From contig JACMKW010000661.1 in NCBI GenBank assembly GCA_014379885.1, forward strand, positions 1 through 8,689: a stretch of DNA of 8,689 nucleotides, read 5' to 3'. The notes beneath the pieces were generated by a model that saw only the letters and a program-made list of their open reading frames with translations, did no database searches and was not told the origin of the DNA. Within the stretch, counting starts at the first letter, position 1. Each line of letters starts with the position of its first letter. The position numbers and the translations under genes are program-made. This stretch comes from Rhizobacter sp. GTDB taxonomy: Bacteria > Pseudomonadota > Gammaproteobacteria > Burkholderiales > Burkholderiaceae. This document shows positions 1 through 6,437 of this stretch, piece by piece.

Positions 1-380
1 AGCCCGGCCACCACGTAGGCGGTGACACCGGCCGCGATGGCCGCAGGCACATGTGAGGTGTCTTCGTCTTCGGTGAACAGCACGATGGGGCGGCGTGCAT
101 CGCGTGTGGCCATCACCACATGCTCCAGCGTGTCGCGCGCCTGGCTTTCAGCGTCAACGATGATCATGTCGGGCGCGATCTGCGCCAGGCGGTCGGGCAG
201 GAACACGTCCACCGGCAGCACGGCCACGATGTTGTAGCCGTTCTCCAGCAGGCCGATGCGCAACAGGCGCGAGCGTTCGGCTTCGGTGCCTGCTTGAGGA
301 TCGGTGCCGTCAGGCGCGAGATCCGGTGCCACGATCACGATGCGCAAGGGAGGAGCAGAGCTGGAGCGCGGCACATTCAT
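1..380 (-). CDS. NasT/AmiR-like response regulator (ANTAR family), N-terminal part only
   Basis: The gene runs off the left edge, so only the first 126 codons are visible. The protein starts MNVPRSSSAPPLRIVIVAPD and continues as a receiver-like alpha/beta fold. It has hydrophobic strands (LRIVIVAP, YNIVAVLP, DMIIVDAE), a central acidic residue after the third strand (IIVDAE), then PIVLFTEDED and GVTAYVVAGL. The last two blocks are characteristic of NasT/AmiR-type regulators, in which a pseudo-receiver precedes a coiled coil and an RNA-binding ANTAR domain that prevents transcription termination, often of nitrate or amide assimilation genes. The ANTAR domain itself would lie outside the window, so it is inferred. 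The ATG at 378-380 is the first plausible start. No clear Shine-Dalgarno is seen; an in-frame GTG at 402-404 is an alternative. A terminator directly upstream suggests the gene has its own promoter or depends on readthrough. Confidence 0.8.
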   Translation of the reverse strand, partial: MNVPRSSSAPPLRIVIVAPDLAPDGTDPQAGTEAERSRLLRIGLLENGYNIVAVLPVDVFLPDRLAQIAPDMIIVDAESQARDTLEHVVMATRDARRPIVLFTEDEDTSHVPAAIAAGVTAYVVAG

Positions 381-409
381 GGTGCATTGAACAGCAACAT
401 CCACGCCAG

Positions 410-439
410 AAACAAAAAAGCCCGCCAAGAGGCGGGCTT
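410..439 (-). terminator. Rho-independent terminator of the small HTH-like gene
   Basis: A perfect 9-bp stem is formed by AAGCCCGCC (418-426) and GGCGGGCTT (431-439) around a 4-base loop. Read on the minus strand, the stem is followed by TTTTTTGTTT, a good U-tract. It lies 18 bases after the stop codon of the minus-strand gene at 457-744, so it should end that transcript before the regulator gene that starts at 380. There is no T-tract on the plus-strand side, so it appears to work in one direction. Confidence 0.88.
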
Positions 440-456
440 CGTGAAGAAGTTGACGT

Positions 457-744
457 TCAGTGGTCGTTGGCCTGTACGTTCAAGGCTTTTCGGAGCCAGC
501 CGCCAAGGGGCCGCAGTGAACCGAACACAGAATCAGCGGCGAAGAGGTCGCGCTCGGTGAGCAGACCGCGGCCGTCAAGCATGTCGAGGAACTGCTGAAC
601 GTCTTTGCGGCGGATGCCACTGCAGGCTGCCAGCTGGACCACGGACATGTGGCGGTGCGACATGTCGGTCAACATGCGGCGATAAGGCATGTGGTGATAA
701 GGCGCGGGAAGGTCGGCCCAAGCGACGAGACGGTATTCCTTCAT
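457..744 (-). CDS. Small conserved-looking hypothetical protein, winged-helix-like
   Basis: This encodes 95 residues beginning [21 protein letters not shown] do not recognise a named family. The middle (about residues 28-65, around [20 protein letters not shown] and then [14 protein letters not shown]) looks like a helix-turn-helix followed by a short wing: helix, turn with CSG, recognition-like helix, then LxxRGLLxER. The C-terminal part, [16 protein letters not shown], is amphipathic and basic. No signal peptide or membrane segment is visible. The start at 742-744 has only a weak purine-rich site (GGGA) about 8 bases upstream. The reading frame is supported as real by the terminator just after its stop and by the protein-like composition. 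A DNA-binding or regulatory role is inference only, and no target is suggested by the neighbours. Confidence 0.7.
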   Translation of the reverse strand: MKEYRLVAWADLPAPYHHMPYRRMLTDMSHRHMSVVQLAACSGIRRKDVQQFLDMLDGRGLLTERDLFAADSVFGSLRPLGGWLRKALNVQANDH

Positions 745-894
745 GGTGTTTTCCCAACGTGTTCATTGTTGGCAATCACATCGAAGGCGATTGCTCGGAG
801 GTGCAGCGTAGTGCGCCAATGTGGTGCCGTGAAGAGGTTCCAGGGAGATTTCGGGAAAACACCGATGCGAAGCTGTTGGTAACTACAGTCATTC

Positions 895-922
895 TTGAGC
901 GCAGTGTTGCGCTCGGTACACT
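895..922 (+). promoter_or_regulatory. Candidate sigma70 promoter of tsaD
   Basis: TTGAGC (895-900) and TACACT (917-922) are separated by 16 bases, and each matches four of six consensus positions. Transcription would be expected to start about 7 bases after the -10 box, at about 929-930, essentially on the A of the tsaD ATG. The rest of the 745-929 gap between the divergent genes shows no other clear signal. No convincing promoter for the minus-strand gene at 457-744 could be picked out. Confidence 0.45.
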
Positions 923-929
923 GAGCCGC

Positions 930-1961
930 ATGAGAGTTCTTGGCGTTGAATCATCGTGTGATGAAACCGGTGTGGCACTGGTTCACGCTGATGCAAGCGG
1001 TGTGCCGCGCTTGCTGGCTCACGCGCTGCACAGCCAGATCGACATGCACCAAGCCTATGGTGGCGTGGTGCCCGAGTTGGCTTCGCGCGATCACATCCGG
1101 CGTGTGCTGCCTTTGGCGCAACAGGTGTTGAGCGTGGCTTCTTGTGGCTTGCAAGACATCGACGTGGTGGCCTACACGCGCGGGCCCGGGCTTGCGGGCG
1201 CCTTGTTGGTGGGAGCGGGTGTGGCTTGCGCCCTGGGGGCTGCGCTTGGCAAGCCGGTGCTGGGCGTGCACCACCTCGAAGGGCATTTGCTGTCGCCGTT
1301 TCTTTCGAGCGACCCCCCAGAATTTCCGTTCATTGCACTATTGGTGTCGGGCGGCCACACGCAGTTAATGCGCGTCGACGACGTAGGCCGGTATGAGTTG
1401 CTGGGTGAAACCATCGACGACGCGGCCGGCGAAGCCTTCGACAAGTCGGCCAAGATGATGGGCTTGGGCTACCCCGGCGGGCCTGCGCTGGCACGGCTGG
1501 CCCAGTTTGGCGATGCCAGCACCTTCCAGTTGCCCCGCCCGCTGCTGCACAGCGGCAACCTCGATTTCTCATTCGCCGGCCTGAAGACCGCGGTGCGCAC
1601 GCAACTGCTCAAGATGGGCAGCAATGTGTGCGAGCAAGACAAGGCGCACCTGGCTGCGTCGACACAGCAGGCCATCGTCGAGGTGCTGGTGAAAAAATCA
1701 CTGGCGGCGCTCAAGGCGACTGGCTTGAAGCGCCTTGTCGTGGCCGGTGGTGTGGGCGCGAATGCGCATCTGCGCGAGATGCTCAACACCGAATGTGCCA
1801 AGCGCCAGTGCAGGGTGCATTACCCCGAACTGGCGCTGTGCACCGACAACGGCGCCATGATCGCGCTGGCTGCTGCCATGCGCTTGCAGCGTGGCATCGC
1901 GTCAGTGGGCCGCGATTACGCCTTCGACGTACGGCCGCGTTGGGATCTCGCGGCCGCCTGA
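930..1961 (+). CDS. tsaD: tRNA N6-threonylcarbamoyladenosine synthase subunit TsaD
   Basis: TsaD transfers the threonylcarbamoyl group from TC-AMP to A37 of ANN-decoding tRNAs, working with TsaB and TsaE in the cytoplasm. The 343-residue length fits the bacterial family. Visible hallmarks are the N-terminal ATP/ASKHA signature [13 protein letters not shown] (5-17), the metal-binding HLEGH motif (His115 and His119), SGGHT (140-144), the [19 protein letters not shown] block (about 167-185), the nucleotide-binding VAGGVGAN segment (271-278), and CTDNGAMIA (304-312) with the metal-ligand Asp306. The ATG at 930 was chosen because [14 protein letters not shown] is the expected family start. The open frame extends upstream to 759, but that extension shows no TsaD character. 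No Shine-Dalgarno precedes the ATG, which together with the near promoter suggests a leaderless message. The gene converges on hsp20 with an 11-base gap and no visible terminator. Confidence 0.97.
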   Translation: MRVLGVESSCDETGVALVHADASGVPRLLAHALHSQIDMHQAYGGVVPELASRDHIRRVLPLAQQVLSVASCGLQDIDVVAYTRGPGLAGALLVGAGVACALGAALGKPVLGVHHLEGHLLSPFLSSDPPEFPFIALLVSGGHTQLMRVDDVGRYELLGETIDDAAGEAFDKSAKMMGLGYPGGPALARLAQFGDASTFQLPRPLLHSGNLDFSFAGLKTAVRTQLLKMGSNVCEQDKAHLAASTQQAIVEVLVKKSLAALKATGLKRLVVAGGVGANAHLREMLNTECAKRQCRVHYPELALCTDNGAMIALAAAMRLQRGIASVGRDYAFDVRPRWDLAAA

Positions 1962-1972
1962 GCTGCCGTCAA

Positions 1973-2395
1973 TCAGCTGATGCTGATCTGGGTGGCGCCG
2001 GTGGGCACGCGCTTAGTCAGGGTCAGTGTCAGCACGCCGTTTTCGAACTTGGCAACCGAGGTGGATTGATCCACTTCAGCCGGAAGGCTCACAGTGCGTG
2101 CGTATTGGGCCGCGCTGCGTTCGCGGTACAGCACGCGTTCGCCTTCCTTGGTATTGGCGGCGACCGTGGCATTGGTCTCGATGCTCACGCGGCGGCCCTG
2201 AACTGTCACCTTCAGTTGATCCTTGGTGAGGCCGGGCAGGTCGAAGGACAAGGTGTAGGCGGTGTCGCTCTCGACCACATCGAGTGCGGGAACGCGAGTT
2301 TCGTCAGTCGGGTAGCGATCATTGAAGAGCTGGTCGATCGCGCGTGACAGTGAGGCGGGGGCGACGCGGTGCGAGGTGATGGGGAATGCGAACAT
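1973..2395 (-). CDS. Small heat-shock protein, Hsp20/alpha-crystallin family
   Basis: This 140-residue ATP-independent holdase is expected to bind unfolding proteins in the cytoplasm and pass them to DnaK/ClpB. After a short N-terminal arm (MFAFPITSHR to about residue 35) comes the alpha-crystallin domain (about 36-128). It includes PALDVVESDTAYTLSFDLPG, the strand LKVTVQGRRVSIE, the RERSAAQYARTVSLPAEVD segment typical of the family, and the signature FENGVLTLTLTK (117-128). The C-terminal QISIS carries an I-x-I motif (Ile137, Ile139), used for oligomer assembly. The start at 2393-2395 is preceded by AGGA about 10 bases upstream and gives the expected N-terminus. The frame stays open to 2482, but those 29 residues look like translated leader. 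It is convergent with tsaD and divergent from the aminotransferase gene. Regulation is probably by heat, through the promoter and leader hairpins described separately. Confidence 0.95.
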   Translation of the reverse strand: MFAFPITSHRVAPASLSRAIDQLFNDRYPTDETRVPALDVVESDTAYTLSFDLPGLTKDQLKVTVQGRRVSIETNATVAANTKEGERVLYRERSAAQYARTVSLPAEVDQSTSVAKFENGVLTLTLTKRVPTGATQISIS

Positions 2396-2398
2396 GGC

Positions 2399-2444
2399 GG
2401 ATATTTCCTGGGTGAAACCTTGGTCGCAGCACCATGCAGCGACC
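2399..2444 (-). promoter_or_regulatory. hsp20 leader hairpins, possible RNA thermometer
   Basis: Read on the minus strand, the leader holds two hairpins. The upstream one (2444 to 2422) pairs GGTCGC with GCGACC and continues, past a T-T mismatch, with GCA/TGC around a TGG loop. The downstream one (2419 to 2399) pairs TTTC with GAAA and GG with CC across a bulge. The AGGA ribosome binding site overlaps its loop and 3' arm. A weak, imperfect helix over the Shine-Dalgarno next to a more stable upstream hairpin is the general plan of RNA thermometers in small heat-shock genes. The motif is not a textbook ROSE or fourU element, so the function is inferred. Confidence 0.4.
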
Positions 2445-2455
2445 CATGCTTCCTC

Positions 2456-2483
2456 AACTAGGCGCGGCATTTTTGTTTTCAAG
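2456..2483 (-). promoter_or_regulatory. Candidate sigma32 heat-shock promoter of hsp20
   Basis: On the minus strand GCCCCTTGAA matches the sigma32 -35 element well, with CTTGAA at 2483-2478. After a 15-base spacer comes CCTAGTT (2462-2456), a moderate match to the CCCCATNT-type -10. The transcript would start near 2449, giving a leader of about 53 bases that contains both hairpins. The -35 match is strong; the -10 is the weaker half. Confidence 0.55.
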
Positions 2484-2493
2484 GGGCTTGAAA
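2477..2493. repeat. Perfect 7-3-7 inverted repeat in the hsp20/aminotransferase divergent region
   Basis: TTTCAAG (2477-2483) and CTTGAAA (2487-2493) form a perfect inverted repeat around GGG. One arm is the sigma32-like -35 box of hsp20. The centre also provides the AAGGGG purine run, which is the likely ribosome binding site of the aminotransferase gene starting at 2498. The site could be an operator, or a symmetric duplication of the CTTGAA box. Confidence 0.6.
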
Positions 2494-2497
2494 TTCG

Positions 2498-3649
2498 ATG
2501 AGAACTGTCATCGCCGGTTTGCCGGCTTCCAAGATTCGTGAAGTGGCCAATGCCGGGCTCGGGCGCAGTGATGTGTTGGCGTTCTGGTTCGGTGAAAGTG
2601 ACGAGGCCACACCAGCGGTCGTGAACGAAGCGGCCATCGCCTCATTGCATGCTGGTGAAACTTTCTACTCCCACAACTTGGGCCTGCCCGAGCTGCGCGA
2701 AGCCCTGGCCACGCATCTGAGCGGCTTGCATGGGCCGATCGCATCGGAACGCATTGCCGTCACGTCGTCTGGCGTGAGTGCCCTGATGATCGCCAGCCAG
2801 TTGCTGATCGGCCCCGGCGACGAGGTGGTGGCCGTAGTGCCGGTGTGGCCCAACATCACGGCGCAACCGGCGATCCTCGGGGCGCAAGTGCGGCGGGTTT
2901 CCTTGCAGGTGAGAGACGGTGCCTGGGTGCTGGATCTGCCCGCGCTCCTGGCTGCGATCACGCCAGCAACGCGTGCCGTGCTCATCAACGCCCCCAACAA
3001 CCCGACGGGCTGGACGATTTCTCGCGCCGAGCAGCAGGCCTTGCTCGCCCACTGCCGCCGTACCGGCACCTGGATCGTGGCCGATGAGGTCTATGAGCGC
3101 ATCTACTTCGAGCCTGGCCAGCAGGCCGCGCCCAGCTTCCTCGACATTGCCGACCAAACCGACCGACTGATCGTGGCGCACAGCTTTTCCAAGAGCTTCC
3201 TGATGACCGGCTGGCGGCTGGGTTGGCTGGTGCTGCCGCCGGGTCTGTCGGGCGATGTGGCCAAGCTGATCGAATTCAACACGTCCTGCGCCCCGGTATT
3301 CGTGCAGCGCGCGGGCCTGGCCGCAGTGCGCAGCGCCGATGACTTCGTGCCCGGCTTGGTGCAACGCCTGAAGATTTGTCGCGACACCCTCATTCCGCGC
3401 CTGGCAGCGCTGCCGGGTGTCAGTGTGGCCACGCCGCGGGGCGGCATGTACGCCTTCTTCCGGGTCGCGGGCGAAGACGACTCCCTGGCCTTCGCCAAGC
3501 GCCTGGTTGAAGAGGTGGGCCTGGGGCTGGCACCGGGTGTGGCCTTTGGTGACGAGGCCGAAGGCTGGCTGCGTTGGTGTTTCGCCTCGCACGACCCGGC
3601 CAGGCTGGTGGACGGCGTAGGCAGGCTGAGGCGTGCCCTTGGGCTATAA
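2498..3649 (+). CDS. PLP-dependent aminotransferase, fold type I (class I/II)
   Basis: This 383-residue protein has the complete core of an aspartate-aminotransferase-fold enzyme. Visible elements are YSHNLGLPELREAL (57-70) at the start of the large domain, TSSGVSALMIA (89-99) for phosphate binding, NAPNNPTG (164-171) with the conserved Asn168, DEVYE (196-200) with Asp196 and Tyr199 for the pyridine ring, HSFSKSF (228-234) with the Schiff-base Lys232, MTGWRLGW (236-243), and the substrate-carboxylate Arg359 in GWLRWCFA. The specific amino donor cannot be read from the sequence. Aspartate, aromatic or other amino acids are all possible for this subgroup. The N-terminal ASKIREVANAG supports the ATG at 2498, which is preceded by AAGGGG about 11 bases upstream. 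The gene is divergent from hsp20. Its stop codon TAA lies within the TATAAT box placed before rpsO. Confidence 0.92.
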   Translation: MRTVIAGLPASKIREVANAGLGRSDVLAFWFGESDEATPAVVNEAAIASLHAGETFYSHNLGLPELREALATHLSGLHGPIASERIAVTSSGVSALMIASQLLIGPGDEVVAVVPVWPNITAQPAILGAQVRRVSLQVRDGAWVLDLPALLAAITPATRAVLINAPNNPTGWTISRAEQQALLAHCRRTGTWIVADEVYERIYFEPGQQAAPSFLDIADQTDRLIVAHSFSKSFLMTGWRLGWLVLPPGLSGDVAKLIEFNTSCAPVFVQRAGLAAVRSADDFVPGLVQRLKICRDTLIPRLAALPGVSVATPRGGMYAFFRVAGEDDSLAFAKRLVEEVGLGLAPGVAFGDEAEGWLRWCFASHDPARLVDGVGRLRRALGL

Positions 3650-3650
3650 T
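3645..3650 (+). promoter_or_regulatory. rpsO: -10 box of the probable rpsO-pnp promoter
   Basis: A perfect TATAAT sits at 3645-3650 and overlaps the TAA stop codon (3647-3649) of the aminotransferase gene. No good -35 is found at the usual distance: CAGGCT lies 17 bases upstream, and TAGGCA, a better match, is 20 bases away. The expected start point is about 3656-3658, inside the inverted repeat CACAG-GCT-CTGTG (3651-3663). The leader to rpsO would be about 144 bases. Confidence 0.6.
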
Positions 3651-3656
3651 CACAGG

Positions 3657-3800
3657 CTCTGTGTAGCTTTGCTTCTGTAGGAAAGTGCCCAGAGAACCTA
3701 GCACGGCGCGGGAAGGTTTCTCCCGCTACCGCAAGTCGCAACCCCGGAAACCGCAGCACCCTGAATGCAGTTGCAGCGGCCCGGATACCAGGAAACTGAC
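3657..3800 (+). promoter_or_regulatory. rpsO: rpsO leader with possible pseudoknot (candidate S15 autoregulatory site)
   Basis: This 144-base stretch has no gene-like frame and ends in the rpsO ribosome binding site AGGA (3790-3793). A hairpin joins GCGGGA (3708-3713) to TCCCGC (3721-3726). Its loop begins AGGTT (3714-3718), which can pair with AACCT (3695-3699) upstream, giving an H-type pseudoknot topology. Alternatively GAGAACCT (3692-3699) can pair with AGGTTTCTC (3714-3722) with one bulge, excluding the hairpin. In E. coli and other bacteria S15 represses its own message by binding leader structures that differ between lineages. That this leader does so is inference. Confidence 0.4.
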
Positions 3801-4070
3801 ATGTCTGTCGCTGAACTCAACAAGTCTGAAATCGTCAAGTCCAACGCGCGCAGTGCGAACGACACGGGCTCCCCTGAAGTGCAAGTTGCACTGCTCACCG
3901 CCCGCATCAACGAACTCGCCCCCCACTTCAAGACCCACCTGAAAGACCACCACGGTCGCCGGGGTCTGCTGAAGATGGTCAACACCCGCAAGAGCCTGTT
4001 GGCCTACCTGAAGACCACGAATGCCGACCGCTACACCGCACTGATCCAGAAACTGGGTCTGCGCAAGTAA
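3801..4070 (+). CDS. rpsO: 30S ribosomal protein S15
   Basis: S15 is a primary 16S rRNA-binding protein that binds helices 20-22 in the central domain and starts platform assembly. The 89-residue length equals the E. coli protein. The family core is complete: [16 protein letters not shown] (21-36), then [20 protein letters not shown] (42-61), then [24 protein letters not shown] to the end. His42, His46 and Asp49 correspond to the rRNA-contacting His41, His45 and Asp48 of the Met-less numbering. The ATG at 3801 has AGGA 8 bases upstream. The frame opens earlier, at 3765, but those 12 residues precede the universal [12 protein letters not shown] start. The gene lies upstream of pnp in the same order as in E. 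coli. It is followed by a hairpin terminator/attenuator and preceded by a structured leader that may mediate feedback by S15. Confidence 0.98.
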   Translation: MSVAELNKSEIVKSNARSANDTGSPEVQVALLTARINELAPHFKTHLKDHHGRRGLLKMVNTRKSLLAYLKTTNADRYTALIQKLGLRK

Positions 4071-4086
4071 GCAGCGCAAAGTAGTG

Positions 4087-4123
4087 AAGAGCCTGTCTGG
4101 ATTCACCAGCACAGGCTCTTTGC
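4087..4123 (+). terminator. Terminator/attenuator between rpsO and pnp
   Basis: AAGAGCCTGT (4087-4096) and ACAGGCTCTT (4111-4120) form a perfect 10-bp stem, extended inside by CTGG/CCAG. The T-tract after it is short and broken (CTCTTTGCATTT), so partial readthrough into pnp is likely. It begins 17 bases after the rpsO stop. E. coli has a comparable attenuator at this place. Confidence 0.75.
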
Positions 4124-4154
4124 ATTTGGAGCCAGGCACCCAATGATGACGATG

Positions 4155-4199
4155 TGTCATTCCAACGGCGTTTCGACAAGAAGCTTCGCTGGAATGGCA
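4155..4199 (+). promoter_or_regulatory. pnp: Long imperfect hairpin in the pnp leader, candidate RNase III site
   Basis: TGTCATTCCA (4155-4164) pairs with TGGAATGGCA (4190-4199) with a single G-U pair. The enclosed 25 bases can pair further through GCG/CGC and TTTC/GAAG. In E. coli the pnp leader hairpin is cut by RNase III, and PNPase then destabilises its own message. Position, length and imperfect pairing fit that role here, although the sequence is not demonstrably homologous. The remaining bases up to pnp hold only its ribosome binding site. Confidence 0.5.
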
Positions 4200-4271
4200 T
4201 CGCGCCAGGATGCCGCAGCTCCGGGTTTCAAGGCGCCGCCCTACAGGCGCTGACACTCAAAGGAGAGACAC

Positions 4272-6386
4272 ATGAGCATGTTCAACAAAGTCACCAAGAC
4301 CTTCCAATGGGGCCAGCACACCGTCAAGCTGGAGACGGGCGAAATCGCCCGCCAAGCCGGTGGCGCCGTGATTGTCGACATTGAAGACACCGTGATCCTG
4401 GCCACCGTGGTGGCTGCCAAGAATGCCAAGCCCGGCCAAGACTTTTTCCCGCTGACCGTCGACTACATCGAGAAGACTTACGCCGCAGGCAAGATTCCCG
4501 GCAGCTTCTTCAAGCGTGAAGGCCGCCCGAGCGAACTGGAAACGCTCACCTCGCGCCTGATCGACCGCCCGCTGCGCCCGCTGTTCCCTGAAGGCTTCTA
4601 CAACGAAGTGCAAGTGGTGATCCACGTGCTGTCGCTGAACCCTGAAGTCTCGGCCGACATCGCCGCCTTGATCGGCTCCAGCGCTGCGCTGGCCATTTCG
4701 GGCATTCCGTTCAACGGCCCCATCGGTGCCGCCCGCGTGGGTTACATCAACGGCCAGTACGTGCTGAACCCCGGCAAGACCCAGCTGCTTGAATCGCAGA
4801 TGGATCTGGTGGTCGCCGGCACGCAAGCTGCGGTGTTGATGGTGGAGTCCGAAGCCAAACAACTGAGCGAAGAGATCATGCTCGGCGGCATTGTGTTCGG
4901 CCATGATCAAGGCAACATCGCCATCGCCGCGATCAATGATCTGGTGCGTGATGCCGGCAAGCCGGCCTGGGACTGGAAAGCGCCCGCCAAGGACGAAGCC
5001 TTTGTCGCCAAGGTCGGCGCGCTGGCTGAAGAAAAGCTGCGCACGGCCTATCAGATCCGTTCCAAGCAAGCCCGCACGCATGCCACGCGTGAAGTGACGG
5101 CTGCCACGCTGGTTGCACTCGCAGCCGAAGGCGTTGCGTTCGACAAGGTCAACGTCGACAACGTGCTGTTCGACATCGAAGCCAAGATCGTTCGCAGCCA
5201 GATCCTGGCCGGAGAACCCCGCATTGATGGCCGCGACACGCGCAAGGTGCGTGACATCGAAATCCGCAACGGCGTGCTGCCGCGCGTTCACGGCTCGGCG
5301 CTGTTTACCCGTGGTGAAACGCAGGCTCTGGTCGCCGCCACCCTGGGCACCGACCGCGACTCGCAGAAGATCGACGCGTTGGCTGGGGAATTTTCAGAGC
5401 ACTTCATGCTTCACTACAACATGCCTCCGTTCGCCACTGGCGAAACCGGCCGCGTGGGCACCCCGAAGCGCCGTGAAATCGGCCACGGCCGCCTGGCCAA
5501 GCGTGCACTCGTTGCCGTGCTGCCGGATCGTGTCGACTTCCCTTACTCGATGCGTGTAGTGTCTGAAATCACCGAGTCCAACGGTTCGTCGTCGATGGCA
5601 TCTGTGTGCGGTGGCTGCCTGGCACTGATGGACGCTGGTGTGCCGTTGAAGGCGCACGTGGCCGGCATCGCCATGGGCCTGATCAAAGACGGCAACCGCT
5701 TCGCCGTGTTGACCGACATCCTGGGCGACGAAGATCACCTGGGCGACATGGACTTCAAGGTGGCCGGTACCACCGCTGGTGTGACCGCGCTGCAGATGGA
5801 CATCAAGATCCAGGGCATCACCAAGGAAATCATGCAAGTGGCGCTGGCGCAGGCCAAGGAAGCCCGTTTGCACATCCTCGACAAGATGATGACCGCCATG
5901 GGCGAAGCCAAGGCCGAGGTGTCGCAGTTCGCACCGCGCCTGTACACCATGAAGATCAATCCCGAGAAGATCCGTGACGTGATCGGCAAGGGCGGCGCAA
6001 CCATCCGTGCGCTGACCGAAGAAACCGGCACCACGATCGACATCGGGGAAGACGGCACCATCACCATCGCCTCGGCTGACGCCGACAAGGCAGCCTTCGC
6101 CAAGAAGCGCATCGAAGAGATCACCGCTGAAGTGGAAGTTGGCAAGATCTACGAAGGCCCGATCACCAAGATTCTGGAGTTCGGTGCTCTAGTCAACCTG
6201 CTGCCGGGCAAAGATGGCCTGCTGCACATCAGCCAGATTGCGCACCAGCGCGTCGAGAAGGTCACCGACTTCTTGAAGGAAGGCCAGATTGTCAAGGTCA
6301 AGGTGCTGGAGACCGACGAGAAGGGCCGCGTGAAGCTGTCGATGAAGGCGCTGATCGATCGCGAAGCCCAGCCTGCACACGACTGA
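4272..6386 (+). CDS. pnp: Polyribonucleotide nucleotidyltransferase (PNPase)
   Basis: PNPase is a trimeric 3'-5' phosphorolytic exoribonuclease, and can also add tails; it acts in mRNA decay and small-RNA handling, often with RNase E. The 704-residue product has the whole family layout: first RNase PH domain (about 10-140), helical linker domain (about 145-235), and second RNase PH domain (about 315-555) containing [10 protein letters not shown] and [15 protein letters not shown]. The catalytic block [12 protein letters not shown] has Asp488, Asp494 and Lys496, equivalent to E. coli Asp486, Asp492 and Lys494. A KH domain follows with the GKGG loop (572-575), then an S1 domain (about 624-693) ending in [10 protein letters not shown]. 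The ATG at 4272 has GGAG 6 bases upstream. The ATG two codons later would be too far from it. It follows rpsO with a 201-base structured gap, so post-transcriptional autocontrol is plausible. Confidence 0.98.
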   Translation: MSMFNKVTKTFQWGQHTVKLETGEIARQAGGAVIVDIEDTVILATVVAAKNAKPGQDFFPLTVDYIEKTYAAGKIPGSFFKREGRPSELETLTSRLIDRPLRPLFPEGFYNEVQVVIHVLSLNPEVSADIAALIGSSAALAISGIPFNGPIGAARVGYINGQYVLNPGKTQLLESQMDLVVAGTQAAVLMVESEAKQLSEEIMLGGIVFGHDQGNIAIAAINDLVRDAGKPAWDWKAPAKDEAFVAKVGALAEEKLRTAYQIRSKQARTHATREVTAATLVALAAEGVAFDKVNVDNVLFDIEAKIVRSQILAGEPRIDGRDTRKVRDIEIRNGVLPRVHGSALFTRGETQALVAATLGTDRDSQKIDALAGEFSEHFMLHYNMPPFATGETGRVGTPKRREIGHGRLAKRALVAVLPDRVDFPYSMRVVSEITESNGSSSMASVCGGCLALMDAGVPLKAHVAGIAMGLIKDGNRFAVLTDILGDEDHLGDMDFKVAGTTAGVTALQMDIKIQGITKEIMQVALAQAKEARLHILDKMMTAMGEAKAEVSQFAPRLYTMKINPEKIRDVIGKGGATIRALTEETGTTIDIGEDGTITIASADADKAAFAKKRIEEITAEVEVGKIYEGPITKILEFGALVNLLPGKDGLLHISQIAHQRVEKVTDFLKEGQIVKVKVLETDEKGRVKLSMKALIDREAQPAHD

Positions 6387-6387
6387 T

Positions 6388-6415
6388 GAGCACGGGCTGT
6401 TCGCGGCCCACGCTC
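6388..6415 (+). other. Weak hairpin between pnp and the quinone oxidoreductase gene
   Basis: GAGC (6388-6391) pairs with GCTC (6412-6415), and GGGC pairs with GCCC inside it, around an open loop. No T-tract follows, so it is not a standard terminator. It could protect the 3' end of the pnp segment or weakly attenuate transcription, or be chance pairing in GC-rich DNA. Confidence 0.25.
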
Positions 6416-6437
6416 TGATCTCTTCAGCACTCACACC

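Noticed and set aside
759..929. Upstream in-frame extension of tsaD by 57 codons
   Set aside because: The extension shows no TsaD-like sequence, while [14 protein letters not shown] at 930 is the family start.
1972..1981. Palindrome ATCAGCTGAT at the tsaD/hsp20 junction as a bidirectional terminator
   Set aside because: It is only a 10-base palindrome without a loop or T-tract, and partly codes for the hsp20 stop.
2396..2482. In-frame 29-codon extension of hsp20
   Set aside because: It would overlap the predicted promoter and leader hairpins; the internal ATG gives the usual Hsp20 N-terminus and has a ribosome binding site.
2642..3592. A 316-codon open frame on the minus strand inside the aminotransferase gene
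   Set aside because: It has no recognisable domain, is rich in His, Gln, Arg and Gly as expected of an antisense shadow in GC-rich DNA, and the opposite strand encodes a complete enzyme.
4257..5291. A 344-codon open frame on the minus strand over the first half of pnp
   Set aside because: Its composition is that of an antisense shadow, and the plus strand carries all PNPase motifs.
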